Positions 43,486-52,649 of a stretch of DNA of 64,000 bases are shown here, piece after piece (position 1 is the stretch's first letter; each line of letters opens with the position of its first letter). The stretch is from Desulfosediminicola ganghwensis (GTDB taxonomy: Bacteria; Desulfobacterota; Desulfobulbia; Desulfobulbales; Desulfocapsaceae). A program made the translations under genes and the position numbers. The notes beneath the pieces are model-generated. The model worked only from the letters and a program-made list of their open reading frames with translations, was not told the origin of the DNA and did not search any database. The stretch covers positions 2,503,001 to 2,567,000 of the forward strand of contig NZ_CP050699.1 in the NCBI RefSeq assembly GCF_005116675.2. The letters run 5' to 3'.

Positions 43486-44631
43486 TTACTTTTTCTCCGC
43501 TGCGGCAAGGACCTCATCTTCAATGGTCACCAGACGGGAATCTGCCGGGCCGCTGTTAAAGAGCAGGGTCTGCAGCAGAAAGGCATAGGCAATAACTGCC
43601 GCCAGCGCTGCCAGTGGCACAAAATAGCCAAGAGGGCAGAGGATAAGCACCGTCAGCCAATGGAGGATAATAACCTTCTGAGAGTGAAGACGAATCGGGA
43701 AGTCAGCGTGCCTGCTGATCACGGCCAGGCCGCTCAGGTTCCAGCCGTAGAGTGCGGTGAAGGCGTGCAGGCGAAGTAGGGGCTGGGTCTGTTGCGGATC
43801 GTAGTCTGCTGAAAAGGCCCAAAGGATGTAAGTGATGCCGGTGATTGAGGTTATCAGCAGAAAAAAGATTCCTGAGGTGAGAAAGGTTTTTTGCTGCAGG
43901 CGGATTCCCTGGTGGTAATAGAGATAGAGCACCAGGGTGACTGCCAGAAAGAGCGTCGTGGCAATCATCACCTGCGGTACAAACCACTTGGCCAGGATAA
44001 AGAGAAAAAAGACTATTACCCCGAGATTTATGGTCCAGAATAATGCCTCTTTGATGTGAATGGTAACCTCTACCTCATGCTTTTTCATCAAAGAGAAAAT
44101 AACAGACATACTGATCAGGGATACCGGGAAGGAGAAGCCGAGGAAGAAGGTGTCGAGCTTGAGCTTTTCGAGGTAGAACCATTTCGCGTAGATCTCGTTG
44201 AAGATCACAAAACTGGAGATGAACAGGGCAAGCGACAGGCAGAGCAGTGCAGCCTGATGGAACTTGCGGGCAACATCCTCTCTCGAGGAGAAGAGGTCCT
44301 TGGGGAAAATCGACCCGAAATGGACAAGACGTACGCGCTCAACCAGTACCCCGAGAATAAGGGGGATAATCAGGGTTGGCAGATACCATTCAAGAAAACT
44401 GAACAGGGCAAAACAGATTGAGAGTACGAAAAAGGTGCGGGCTGTCCTGCTGAGATTTTTTTTGTCTTCGGTGTAGTAGAGAAGCAGGGTGCCGCCACTG
44501 CAGAGATTGAAAAGAAATATGTGCAGTCGCTCGAAATTGAGTTGTTCTTTCGGGATGAAGTGATGAAAAAAGCCGAAGGCAAGGGCTATCGTCATCAGGA
44601 CCATAAAGGTGATTTTGAGTTGCCGGCTCAA
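43486..44631 (-). CDS. Polytopic membrane protein, unknown
   Basis: 381 residues with about ten to eleven hydrophobic segments; conserved-looking features are FFHHFIPKEQLNFERLHIFL (start), WFYLEKLKLDTFFLGFSFP, and HAFTALYGWNLSGLAVISR. No transporter or enzyme motif was found. Homologues in Desulfobacterota are annotated only as hypothetical (from memory). Downstream of the epimerase gene by 9 bases on the same strand, so an operon of two. Confidence 0.75.
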   Translation of the reverse strand: MSRQLKITFMVLMTIALAFGFFHHFIPKEQLNFERLHIFLFNLCSGGTLLLYYTEDKKNLSRTARTFFVLSICFALFSFLEWYLPTLIIPLILGVLVERVRLVHFGSIFPKDLFSSREDVARKFHQAALLCLSLALFISSFVIFNEIYAKWFYLEKLKLDTFFLGFSFPVSLISMSVIFSLMKKHEVEVTIHIKEALFWTINLGVIVFFLFILAKWFVPQVMIATTLFLAVTLVLYLYYHQGIRLQQKTFLTSGIFFLLITSITGITYILWAFSADYDPQQTQPLLRLHAFTALYGWNLSGLAVISRHADFPIRLHSQKVIILHWLTVLILCPLGYFVPLAALAAVIAYAFLLQTLLFNSGPADSRLVTIEDEVLAAAEKK

Positions 44632-44640
44632 GGTGTTACC

Positions 44641-46050
44641 TCAAAGTTGGTTGAAATGATCAGCAGGCGCTACGGTTTTGCCAAGCAGCACCCTCAGCGC
44701 CGTTTCAAGGTCGGGATGACGGAATTCAAAGCCTGTATCAATGAGTTTCTGTGCAGACGCCCGACAACCGGACAATACAATCTCATTGGCCATCTGTCCA
44801 TGCAGAATCTGTAGCATTTTTGAGGGAATAGGCACCAGGAGCGGACGATGTACTACCCGGGCCAGTGTTGCCATGAGTTCCCGGTTGGTAACCGGATTCG
44901 GGGCAACAATGTTTACCGCTCCGGATACCTCTTCGGTTACCAGGCAATGGAGCATGGCGGCGACCATGTCATCCACACTCATCCAGCTCACATATTGCTC
45001 ACCGCTGCCAAAGTAGCGAATAAAACCGATAGCACGGCTGACCAGCAGACGTTGCAGGGCGCCTCCCCTTGGTGTGAGACCCACTCCAAAACGCATGAAC
45101 ACGGTGCGAATACCGGCATCTCTCACCGGCCAGGTCGATTTCTCCCAAACCTCACAGACACTGGAAACAAAATCATCTCCCGCCGGTTGGCCTTCATCAA
45201 TGATTGTATCATGACAGTTGCCATAATAGCCCACGGCTGAGGCAGAGAGGAATACTCTGGGGGGGACCGGGAGGGCGGCTACCGTTTGGGCCAGCAGTTC
45301 GGTACCGAGAATCCTGCTCTCCACCACTCTGCGTTGCTGCGCCTCACTCCAGCGGCCGACCCCGATGTATTCACCAGCAAGATGGATGACAGCATCTATT
45401 TCGGGAATGTCTGCCGGATTCAATGTTGAATTTTGCGGGTCCCAGAAAATTTCGTGCTTGCCGGGTGAGGGCTTGCGCCGGACCAGGGTCCAGACCTGAT
45501 GGCCGCCGGTCGTCAGCAGGGGGATCAGGGCGGAACCCAAGACCCCGCTGGCCCCGGAGATGAGAATTCGCAAGGGCTTTCGACTGTATTTGCTGTGCAG
45601 CTTCAAGTCAGCGCGAAGTACATGCTCCCGGTGGGAAAAGATTCTCCCGAGCATTTTCTGAACTTGTTTCTCCGCGATGGCGGGCAGGTATTTCTGTGCC
45701 GGCAAGGCGAAAGTAATCGAGTCATCAAGCCGGGAACCATGTGCTGTACTGCTGAAACGATGGGTATGTGAGAATGTCGCAAAGGGGCCTTTATGTTGAA
45801 TATCCCGAAACATGACTCCTGGGGTTTCGGCAATGTGACGGGCTTCCCAGGGAATGGTGAAGGGGCCGAATTTGAGGTGCATCAGTACCTTGCCGCCGGG
45901 AGCTATGGAGCCTTCTTTTCTGATGACCTCAGAGCCGTCCCAGGGGGGAAGCAGCCTTTCAAGTGCCCCGGGGCGACTATGGTAATCATAAAGTTCTTTT
46001 ACGGTGCAGGGGAAGTCGGCACTGTAGTGAAATTCTTTCAGCGTACTCAC
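44641..46050 (-). CDS. Fusion of SRPBCC domain and TIGR01777-type NAD-dependent epimerase (YfcH-like)
   Basis: 469 residues. Residues 1-150 match a START/SRPBCC ligand-binding domain (FHYSADFPCTVKELYDYH, FRDIQHKGPFATFSHTH). Residues 165-460 form a Rossmann oxidoreductase: ILISGASGVLGSALIPLLT nucleotide loop, IDAVIHLAGEYIG, and ASAVGYYGN (YfcH/SDR39U1 signature, Tyr without the usual Lys spacing). The fusion order is known in this family; the substrate is not. Cytoplasmic. Co-directional with the unknown membrane protein downstream. Confidence 0.9.
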   Translation of the reverse strand: MSTLKEFHYSADFPCTVKELYDYHSRPGALERLLPPWDGSEVIRKEGSIAPGGKVLMHLKFGPFTIPWEARHIAETPGVMFRDIQHKGPFATFSHTHRFSSTAHGSRLDDSITFALPAQKYLPAIAEKQVQKMLGRIFSHREHVLRADLKLHSKYSRKPLRILISGASGVLGSALIPLLTTGGHQVWTLVRRKPSPGKHEIFWDPQNSTLNPADIPEIDAVIHLAGEYIGVGRWSEAQQRRVVESRILGTELLAQTVAALPVPPRVFLSASAVGYYGNCHDTIIDEGQPAGDDFVSSVCEVWEKSTWPVRDAGIRTVFMRFGVGLTPRGGALQRLLVSRAIGFIRYFGSGEQYVSWMSVDDMVAAMLHCLVTEEVSGAVNIVAPNPVTNRELMATLARVVHRPLLVPIPSKMLQILHGQMANEIVLSGCRASAQKLIDTGFEFRHPDLETALRVLLGKTVAPADHFNQL

Positions 46051-46388
46051 TCTATCTCCTTTACTTGAGGTCGAAATTCATTTTTATCGTAACTATTCTG
46101 GATTACATGGATTTTTGATATATCAATAGTGGTAATCATTATTAAAAGTTTTGCCAGACAGGTTTTCACGAACCATTGAATATAAGTGCAGGTTACAGCA
46201 AGGTTTCGGATAGAGAAAGGTATGGGTAATTACCCATTGACAATCAGGTACATTAGAGCGATTATGCGACTGTTGTGTGTATATGAACATATCACTTTGT
46301 AGTAATGTCTTATTTTCGGCAATGCCCGAGATGGTGCTCATGTTGAGATTCGGGTAGGCCTGGAGAATATCAGCAGCAAGGAGATCCC
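46051..46388. other. Divergent promoter region with palindrome
   Basis: Spacer between the minus-strand epimerase and the plus-strand oxidoreductase. Contains the perfect palindrome TTGATATATCAA at 46115-46126, a plausible repressor site. AAGGAGATCCC directly precedes the oxidoreductase ATG. Confidence 0.4.
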
Positions 46389-48086
46389 ATGCAAAACAGT
46401 AAGATAGTGGTAATCGGTGGTTCGGCGGCAGGTGCAAAAGCAGCGGCTAAGGCAAGACGTCTTGATCAACAGGCGGAGATAACAATTGTCCAGAAAGATC
46501 CGGATCTTTCCATGGCGAGTTGTGGCTATCCCTATTACATCGGCGGCACCTTTGATGAACGGAACCAGCTGCTGGCTACTCCGACAGGTGTGGTCCGTAA
46601 TCCTGATTTTTTCTATAAGACCAAAAGAATAAATGCGCTGGTTAACACTGAATGTACCGCAATTGATCGTAATGAAAAAAAAGTGACGTGCCGCAATCTC
46701 GAGACGGGCGAAGAAACAACTCTTGCGTACGACAAGTTGGTTGTGGCAACAGGCGCCAGTGCGGCTGTTCTGCCGGTGCCGGGGCGTGAGCTTGACGGTG
46801 TCAGCACGCTGGTTTCCATGCAGGATACAGACAGAATCCATGATCTCTGTGCTTCGGGTACCGTAACAGAGGCGGTGGTGATTGGTGGTGGCCTGATTGG
46901 TGTTGAGGCATGCGAGGCTCTGGTTGCAAAGGGTGTGAAGGTGACCCTGGTAGAGATGGAAAAGCAGGTGCTGACATTTCTCGATGCACAGTTTGCCGGG
47001 TTGGTGGCCAACCACATGAAGGCGAAGTCGGTGAGCGTGCGTCTCGGCATGAGGCTGGAGCGCTGTCTGGGTGAAGATGGACGCCTGGCCGGTGTTGAAC
47101 TGGCCAATGGCGAGGTTCTCCCCTGTCAGCTTGCCGTTGTCGCTGCAGGTGTACGGCCCAATATTGGCCTGGCGGAGGCAGCGGGGCTGGAGATCGGTGA
47201 GAGCCGGGCAATTGCGGTCAATGAATATATGCAGACTTCCGATGCTGATATTTATGCAGCCGGAGATTGTGTGGAGTGTGTGAACAGTGTTACCGGCAAA
47301 AAGGTGTACGCGCCCATGGGAGATCTGGCAAATCTGCAGGGCAGGGTGCTGGGCGAAAATCTGATTGAAGGCAATGTGGTAAAATTTGGCGGTACCCAGC
47401 AGACCGCTATCTGCAAAGTCTTCGATTTTGTGGCAGGTGCCACAGGTTTGAGTGAGAAAGCTGCGATCGCGGCTGGCCTCACAGATTTTGAAACGGTGGT
47501 CAATGCCAGCCCGGATAAGCCAGGTTTTATGGGGGCCAAATTGCTGGTGAGCAAAATACTGGTGGAAAAATCCTCCCAGAAAATTCTCGGCTATCAGTGT
47601 GTCGGTTCCGGTGATGTTTCCCGTCAGATAGCTACTGCCGCCATGGCCATTAAAGGCAGACTGACCTTGGATGACCTCAACTGTGCCGACCTGCCGTATG
47701 CACCACCATTTTCCCTGGCAATCGATCACTTTATCGCTTCGGCCCACATCATCTCGAACAAGTTGAAAGGTCGCATCAAAACTGTCACGGCCGAAGAGGT
47801 GTATAAACGAGTTCAGGAGGGGAATCCGCCATTTTTTATCGACGGAAGAGGGCCGGACGAGCATGAAGTGTTGCGCCTGGGGATAGGTGAGAAGTATATT
47901 CCCTTGGGCATGCTGCGTAATGTTCTTGGTGAGTTACCGCAAGAAAAGGATACGGAGATCGTCTGTTTCTGCAAAATATCCCTGCGGGGTTATGAAACTG
48001 CGCTTATCCTTGAGGCAAATGGCTATACCAATGTTAAAGTGATGGAAGGTGGCATCATGGCATGGCCATATTCCAGAGAAAAGTGA
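46389..48086 (+). CDS. CoA-disulfide reductase-like flavoprotein with C-terminal rhodanese
   Basis: 565 residues. FAD loop IVVIGGSAAGAKAAAKAR, redox Cys in MASCGYPYYIGG (the single-Cys class of CoADR/NADH oxidase), NAD loop VVIGGGLIGVEACEALV, FAD-2 YAAGDCVE, dimerisation domain to about 455, and a rhodanese domain (FIDGRGPDEHEVLRLG; active-site CFCKISLRG). CoADR-Rhd enzymes reduce CoA-bound or glutathione polysulfides, linking sulfur trafficking to NAD(P)H. First gene of an operon with thioesterase and metallo-beta-lactamase genes; the palindrome upstream may be its operator. Confidence 0.93.
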   Translation: MQNSKIVVIGGSAAGAKAAAKARRLDQQAEITIVQKDPDLSMASCGYPYYIGGTFDERNQLLATPTGVVRNPDFFYKTKRINALVNTECTAIDRNEKKVTCRNLETGEETTLAYDKLVVATGASAAVLPVPGRELDGVSTLVSMQDTDRIHDLCASGTVTEAVVIGGGLIGVEACEALVAKGVKVTLVEMEKQVLTFLDAQFAGLVANHMKAKSVSVRLGMRLERCLGEDGRLAGVELANGEVLPCQLAVVAAGVRPNIGLAEAAGLEIGESRAIAVNEYMQTSDADIYAAGDCVECVNSVTGKKVYAPMGDLANLQGRVLGENLIEGNVVKFGGTQQTAICKVFDFVAGATGLSEKAAIAAGLTDFETVVNASPDKPGFMGAKLLVSKILVEKSSQKILGYQCVGSGDVSRQIATAAMAIKGRLTLDDLNCADLPYAPPFSLAIDHFIASAHIISNKLKGRIKTVTAEEVYKRVQEGNPPFFIDGRGPDEHEVLRLGIGEKYIPLGMLRNVLGELPQEKDTEIVCFCKISLRGYETALILEANGYTNVKVMEGGIMAWPYSREK

Positions 48087-48144
48087 CGGTCGCTGGTGAG
48101 TGAGTCGGATTGACCGTACAAGATAATCAGAAGGGGACTGTACA

Positions 48145-48567
48145 GTGACAATGATGGATGACGGAAAAGTTCTTGGCGGACATGATAACTGCATTATCTG
48201 CGGCAGGAACAATCCGTTTTCACTTGGTTTGAAGTTTCAGCAGGCAGGAGCCAATACCGTGGAGGCTACCTTCACGGGCGGACCCCATCTGCAGGGATAT
48301 GAAGGGATTCTGCACGGAGGAGTAATCTCTGCCGTACTCGATTCCGCCATGGCGCATTGCCTGCTGGTACAGGATGTCAAGGCGGTTACGGGGGATCTGC
48401 GGGTGCGGTTTCTGCATGCCATTCCCTGTACCAGTCGAGTAAATATCCGTGCCTGGCTCACCTGTGCAGTCTCCAGCCTCTACGAACTGAAAGCGGAAGC
48501 CCGGGTTGATGGCAAACTTGTGGCCCGAGCCAAAGCCAAATTCATGAAAAAAGAAGGTGTCAAGTGA
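48145..48567 (+). CDS. PaaI-type hotdog thioesterase
   Basis: 140 residues from GTG 48145 (8 bases after AAGGGG; ATG 48151 is an alternative). Opens with NCIICGRNNPFSLGLKF, a Cys-containing N-terminus of the hotdog subfamily, followed by GYEGILHGGVISAVLDSAMA, where the His-Gly-Gly and Asp positions form the acyl-CoA thioesterase active site. Cytosolic. Follows CoADR-rhodanese by 58 bases and overlaps the next gene by 4 bases (GTGA), so translationally coupled. Confidence 0.88.
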   Translation: MTMMDDGKVLGGHDNCIICGRNNPFSLGLKFQQAGANTVEATFTGGPHLQGYEGILHGGVISAVLDSAMAHCLLVQDVKAVTGDLRVRFLHAIPCTSRVNIRAWLTCAVSSLYELKAEARVDGKLVARAKAKFMKKEGVK

Positions 48568-49403
48568 GTATCGCAAATGAGGTCAGTACCCTGACCGTTG
48601 TGGTCAATAATGTGGCAGCCGATGGTCTGACTGCCGAGCACGGTTATGCTTTGCACGTTGCAACCCCCCAGGGAAATATTTTGCTGGATACCGGCCAGAA
48701 GAGCCTGATGGATAATCTGCAGACTCTGCAAATTTCACCGGAGAAAATAGATAAACTTGTACTCAGTCACGGCCATTATGACCACAGCGGCGGCGTTGCC
48801 GATCTTTTAGCAGCCAACAGAGGTGCGGAAATCTACCTGCACTCCGCAGCATTTGAACCACGGTATGCGTGGGATGGCAAAAAGAGTGAATCTGTAAGGA
48901 TGCCACTGCCGGATATGAACGCGGTAATGCATCACAAGGATGACAAAACCCACTGGTTAACCAGGCCAATGGAACTGCTGCCCGGCGTGGGAGTGACGGG
49001 GCCTATTCCCAGGAAGAATGAGTTTGAAGATACCGGTGGCGAGTTTTATCTCGACCCTGATGGCACTGATGTCGATTCAATAAAAGATGATATCGCTCTC
49101 TGGATCAGGACACCTGAAGGTCTGGTGGTCTGTATCGGCTGCTGCCATTCTGGATTGATCAATACCCTTGATCACATTGTTGCAGTCACGGGAGAGAAGC
49201 GTATACGCACCATCATCGGCGGTATGCACCTTCTGCACGCCACCAGCACGCGCCTTCGGAGGACTGTGGCCGAGTTGAAAAAATTTTCAATTGGCAGCAT
49301 CATTGCCTGCCACTGCAGCGGTGAAACAGCAGTTGAATTTTTGCAGAACGAGCTTGAGGCGGAGGTTGTTACCGGTTATGCCGGTCTTACTTTTGCTGTT
49401 TAA
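48564..49403 (+). CDS. Metallo-beta-lactamase-fold hydrolase
   Basis: 279 residues from GTG 48564. Zinc motif SHGHYDHSGG (HxHxDH), further ligands in GCCHSGLINTLDHI and IIGGMHLLHA. Resembles the archaeal/bacterial MBL group near ribofuranosylaminobenzene 5'-phosphate synthase (MptA/pterin-like) rather than glyoxalase II. Substrate unknown; coupling to a thioesterase and CoADR-rhodanese suggests a thioester or sulfur-linked substrate (inference). Cytosolic. Confidence 0.88.
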   Translation: MSIANEVSTLTVVVNNVAADGLTAEHGYALHVATPQGNILLDTGQKSLMDNLQTLQISPEKIDKLVLSHGHYDHSGGVADLLAANRGAEIYLHSAAFEPRYAWDGKKSESVRMPLPDMNAVMHHKDDKTHWLTRPMELLPGVGVTGPIPRKNEFEDTGGEFYLDPDGTDVDSIKDDIALWIRTPEGLVVCIGCCHSGLINTLDHIVAVTGEKRIRTIIGGMHLLHATSTRLRRTVAELKKFSIGSIIACHCSGETAVEFLQNELEAEVVTGYAGLTFAV

Positions 49404-49425
49404 GTGTGACAACTCCAGTCAGGTG

Positions 49426-49462
49426 AAAAATGGGGTTGGGCTTTTGGCCTAGCCCCATTTTT
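49426..49462 (+). terminator. Rho-independent terminator after the metallo-beta-lactamase gene
   Basis: AAAAATGGGG...CCCCATTTTT stem (10 bp, extended by imperfect TTGG/CCTA) with T-rich exit; 23 bases after the stop. Confidence 0.85.
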
Positions 49463-49549
49463 GCTTTGTGTGAGTGGATTTTCATGCCTCGCGAGTAGAT
49501 TGCTCAATGTTGAGCCGTTTAATTCGAATTTCTCCCTAGCCCGAATTCC

Positions 49550-49846
49550 TTATTGAATACATTGCAGAAAGAGCTGAATTGCTTTTTCTGCCTGGCGTAT
49601 CTGCAGAGCCTTTTGTTTTTTTGAAGTGAGCTTTTGCAGAAATGGCGGGATACTCAATCGTGATTTTGCTTTGTGGTTATATTTGTCACAATAATCAAGA
49701 AAGAAGCGCATCCATTTCTGTAATGCAAATTGTTCGTTTGGAGAAATACCACGCTGCTGTAAGAATCGCTTATAAGCATCACGCATTTCGTTTGATACAT
49801 AAAGCACGATATCAACACTTTGAGTGGAGTGAAGGGAGAAGATCAT
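49550..49846 (-). pseudogene. N-terminal fragment resembling an integron integrase
   Basis: 98 residues. YKRFLQQRGISPNEQFALQK, WMRFFLDYCDKYNH and a closing FLQKLTSKKQKALQIRQAEK match the SAM-like core-binding domain of tyrosine recombinases, in the form typical of environmental integron integrases (W-x-x-FL-x-(F/Y)C...FL-x-x-L...Q-x-x-QA-x-x-AI-x-L). The catalytic domain is absent; the frame ends at a TAA at 49550 and nothing continues it downstream. The stretch on its 5' side holds possible attI and attC cores (see 49847-50545). Confidence 0.5.
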
Positions 49847-50545
49847 GTTTTGAAGATTATACAGAATGACAACCCGGCACCTTGAAGGCGTGCTGTCAAT
49901 AAAGTATATTTTTTAGAGTACTTAGGGGAACTGGTGTGGAGGCAAATAATGTGGTATTGGGGAATGTGAAGGGAGCCTTCACCCGGGCTAACTCCGAATT
50001 TTACGAGTTAACCAGTTCTACAGAATAACTTGTTATGAACTTAGAGCGAAGGTTAGGTGTTGCCTGAAACACCGTCGTCCGGGAACTCGATTCCCCCTGC
50101 CAGTCGTTTAGTGATAAACTGTCTTATTAGGCTTTTGGGAGCAGCACGTTGTATGTTGGTTACTCGTCTTTGAGTTGCGTAGCCTTCTGCTGTCGATTAA
50201 CTCACCTGGTGGTTTCGCAGATTAAGGGCAATGGTTCTTTTGTCTGTCAGGTTCGGTGGGGGCAGCCAATGCAGTTGGTCGTTTGGAAAAGCGGCTACGA
50301 CATCGAAAAAAGAACGGACGCAGACAGGCTAGCGCCCAAGTCAGGACCGTCGACCCAGATGCATTTCATATCAAACCGCACCAAGCGACCGGACTCCTCG
50401 GCATTTTGGGTATCAATCGGTTTTGGTGTTTACCGTAATCAATTTTGCACCGGCGCAAACGGGCGCATGTGCTTAGCGTTGGGCGATGAAAATTAATTCT
50501 TGATAATTATTGGATAATGAAAATCAACAAATTTAATCTGCATAG
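49847..50545. other. Possible relic attI and cassette 5' of the integrase fragment
   Basis: GTTAGGT (50052-50058) and GTTGGGC (50478-50484) both fit the integron core GTTRRRY, 420 bases apart, to the 5' side of the integrase fragment, which is where attI and cassettes lie. The stretch between them holds no credible gene: a 115-codon frame at 50149-50496 lacks protein-like features. Only weak palindromes were found. Confidence 0.35.
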
Positions 50546-50584
50546 CAAAATAAGGTATCGATCATAGTTAACGAAAAGTCGGTA

Positions 50585-51271
50585 ATTAAAATTGAACCAT
50601 CCCAATGGTTCAGTATAATCATCATTCACCTTTCCATACCCATAATTCTATTGGTTTGCGGATGGGATTTCAGTTGGTGGCAAGCGTGGGTCTTTTTTGT
50701 GCTGATCGTTACGGCTGGCATAGGGGGACGCATATGGGCAGAATATAGACATCCGGGGATTCTGGCTGAACGGTCTCAGTGCTTTAAGGCTCAAGATGTA
50801 AAGTCCTGGGATAAAGTAATTGGCCCATTGATGGCGTGGAGCCTATCATTTCCGCTTGTCATAGTAGCAGGCCTCGATCACCATTTCGCATGGTCTCTTC
50901 TCTTCCCGATCTGGATGAATTTACTCGGCTTTGTTCTGGTAACATTTGGATATGCCTTCGCCGCATGGGCCTTGATTGAGAATCGCTTCTTTAGCAGTTT
51001 GGTGCGTATCCAGAAAGATCGAGAACATAAAGTGTGCAATAGCGGTCCTTATAGAATTGTACGGCATCCGGGCTACGCAGGGAATATTTTGGCACTTCCA
51101 GGTATTGTTCTCGCTCTCGGTTCAGTGTGGACATTGATTCCAGTGGTCATAGCCATAATAATTGCCGTGATAAGAACGGAATTAGAGGACAGAACACTGC
51201 AAGCAGAATTGAAAGGTTACAAAGAATATGTAAAACGGGTGCGATATAGATTGATTCCTGGAATATATTAA
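50585..51271 (+). CDS. Isoprenylcysteine carboxyl methyltransferase-family membrane protein, start unclear
   Basis: From TTG 50651, 206 residues; the frame is open from 50546 and encodes a first transmembrane helix (WFSIIIIHLSIPIILLVC) expected in this family, but with no ATG, GTG or TTG upstream. ATT 50585 or 50591 are the only near-start codons in a sensible place. The family core is complete: GPYRIVRHPGYAGNIL (SAM/substrate site) and RTELEDRTLQAELKGYKEY(V) C-terminal motif. Such proteins methylate lipid-like or thiol substrates in the inner membrane; substrate unknown. Confidence 0.75.
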   Translation: MKIEPSQWFSIIIIHLSIPIILLVCGWDFSWWQAWVFFVLIVTAGIGGRIWAEYRHPGILAERSQCFKAQDVKSWDKVIGPLMAWSLSFPLVIVAGLDHHFAWSLLFPIWMNLLGFVLVTFGYAFAAWALIENRFFSSLVRIQKDREHKVCNSGPYRIVRHPGYAGNILALPGIVLALGSVWTLIPVVIAIIIAVIRTELEDRTLQAELKGYKEYVKRVRYRLIPGIY

Positions 51272-51278
51272 AATCTGA

Positions 51279-51645
51279 TTACCACCAATCCTCAGCAAGC
51301 CTGAGTTGGCGCTCTGGAATCGGGACAGTTGGTGACGCATGATAAATAAGAGTTTGCAATAAACGTTGAAGATCAAAACGACGATTAAAGCGATAACAGA
51401 ATTCAGTCAAGTATCGTTTTCCCTTCAGCATCTCGCCCACGCTTTCCACCAGAGTGCTTCGCCCCCCAATAGACATCATCGACTTGTACAAAATCTCCGA
51501 GGCGTTTTGAATCGTCAGAAAACTTCATAACCATCTGGATCTTAAGCTTAATACGCATGGCAGCTGTTTGCGAAATACCAAGAAAACAAACTGACACCTG
51601 ATTGAAAGTGAATGTCGCTTCGTTTAGCCATATCAGAGCCCCTGT
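51279..51645 (-). pseudogene. ISXO2-like (IS1595 family) transposase remnant with internal deletion
   Basis: Two frames on the minus strand. The upstream piece reads GISQTAAMRIKLKIQMVMKF and FVQVDDVYWGAKHSGGKRGR, the ISXO2 core with the first catalytic Asp. At about 51425 it passes out of frame into KRYLTEFCYRFNRRFDLQRL, the family's C-terminal end. About 120 central residues, including the remaining catalytic residues, are deleted. Non-functional. Confidence 0.8.
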
Positions 51646-51853
51646 TGAGTTTCGTGGAGTATGACATGGCCGGGGGATCATATAGTGACCACCCATGAAA
51701 AAAATGTGTCAGGCTGAGCTTTAGTGGTAAGCAGATAATCTTTAATATTACAATAGTTGTGTTCGCGAGATCAATTATCTGTAAACGATAAAGTGACATT
51801 GTTAAAAACATGAAGTGAGCTCAATAAAAACACTCGATTGGGATGGAGATCCA

Positions 51854-52342
51854 TCAATTCAAATCGATTTTGCCGCTCGACTCAAAAGGCAGCTTATGTG
51901 AGAAACCGCTCATTTTCACATTGACCGTGCCTGACAGCTTGTAATTCACATCTTCAAATTGGGCCTCTTTTTTAGAGGCCGATTTCACCATACTTATGGC
52001 TGAGCCCACCATGTCGATAACAGAGGCGTAAACTTCCACCGGCACCAGTGCCGTACCGTATGGGGGAATAGTCTGTTGGGCGCCTTGCAGGCCAGAGGCG
52101 AACTTGCGGCCGTCCAGTTCCATCTCGCAACTGAGCCCTTCTATATCCAGTGGCTTCTCGTTGGGGTTTTGTACCCTGAGTTGCACAAGAAAAACAGTTT
52201 CAAAGCTGCGAATTTCACTCACCTGAACGTCAGCGAGGGTAACCTCAGGCGACTCGAGTGAGGTGAGGGCGCAACCGGCTATAAAAAGAAAATAAGTGAA
52301 CAGAAAAATGAAAGGTATGGCAGCCCGGGATATGTTTTTCAT
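51854..52342 (-). CDS. LEA14-like lipoprotein
   Basis: 162 residues. Lipobox FIAGC gives an outer- or inner-membrane lipid anchor. The mature part is one WHy/LEA type 2 beta-sandwich: VTLADVQVSEIRSFETVFLV, RVQNPNEKPLDIEGLSCEME, and GTVNVKMSGFSHKLPFESSG. LEA14 homologues in bacteria are envelope proteins of unknown role. ATG start; isolated between remnants. Confidence 0.82.
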   Translation of the reverse strand: MKNISRAAIPFIFLFTYFLFIAGCALTSLESPEVTLADVQVSEIRSFETVFLVQLRVQNPNEKPLDIEGLSCEMELDGRKFASGLQGAQQTIPPYGTALVPVEVYASVIDMVGSAISMVKSASKKEAQFEDVNYKLSGTVNVKMSGFSHKLPFESSGKIDLN

Positions 52343-52649
52343 AATATTTTATCAGGTTGTATTTATGGAGAGTGATAGTGATTAACTGGTACTACCCTTC
52401 TTTTCTTATCTTATTCAGGTGTTATGATAAGATCGTTTACCCGTTTTGGGGCAATTCGCGTCAAAAAAAAAATTGATGGCTGGAAATCGTGCCAAGTATT
52501 GTGCTGAAATTTCAAGAATGACAAGGTCAGACTCTGCTATCGCCGTGACGGTTTATTTTCTCCTCCTGTCAAAGTAGGCCATTTCCTTTAAAATCTCACT
52601 CTCTTTCAGTATCGTCAGAAGGTTCATTTCTTTATCATCGGTCCCTGCA
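52343..52649. other. Intergenic region, nothing recognised
   Basis: About 300 bases upstream of the lipoprotein gene with no gene or clear repeat seen. Confidence 0.35.

Noticed and set aside
46338-47864. 508-codon open frame on the minus strand
   Set aside because: Exactly antisense to the CoA-disulfide reductase gene, His/Cys/Gln-rich and without any domain; a mirror of biased codon use.
50149-50496. 115-codon frame in the relic region
   Set aside because: Composition looks random, no ribosome site, no family signal.
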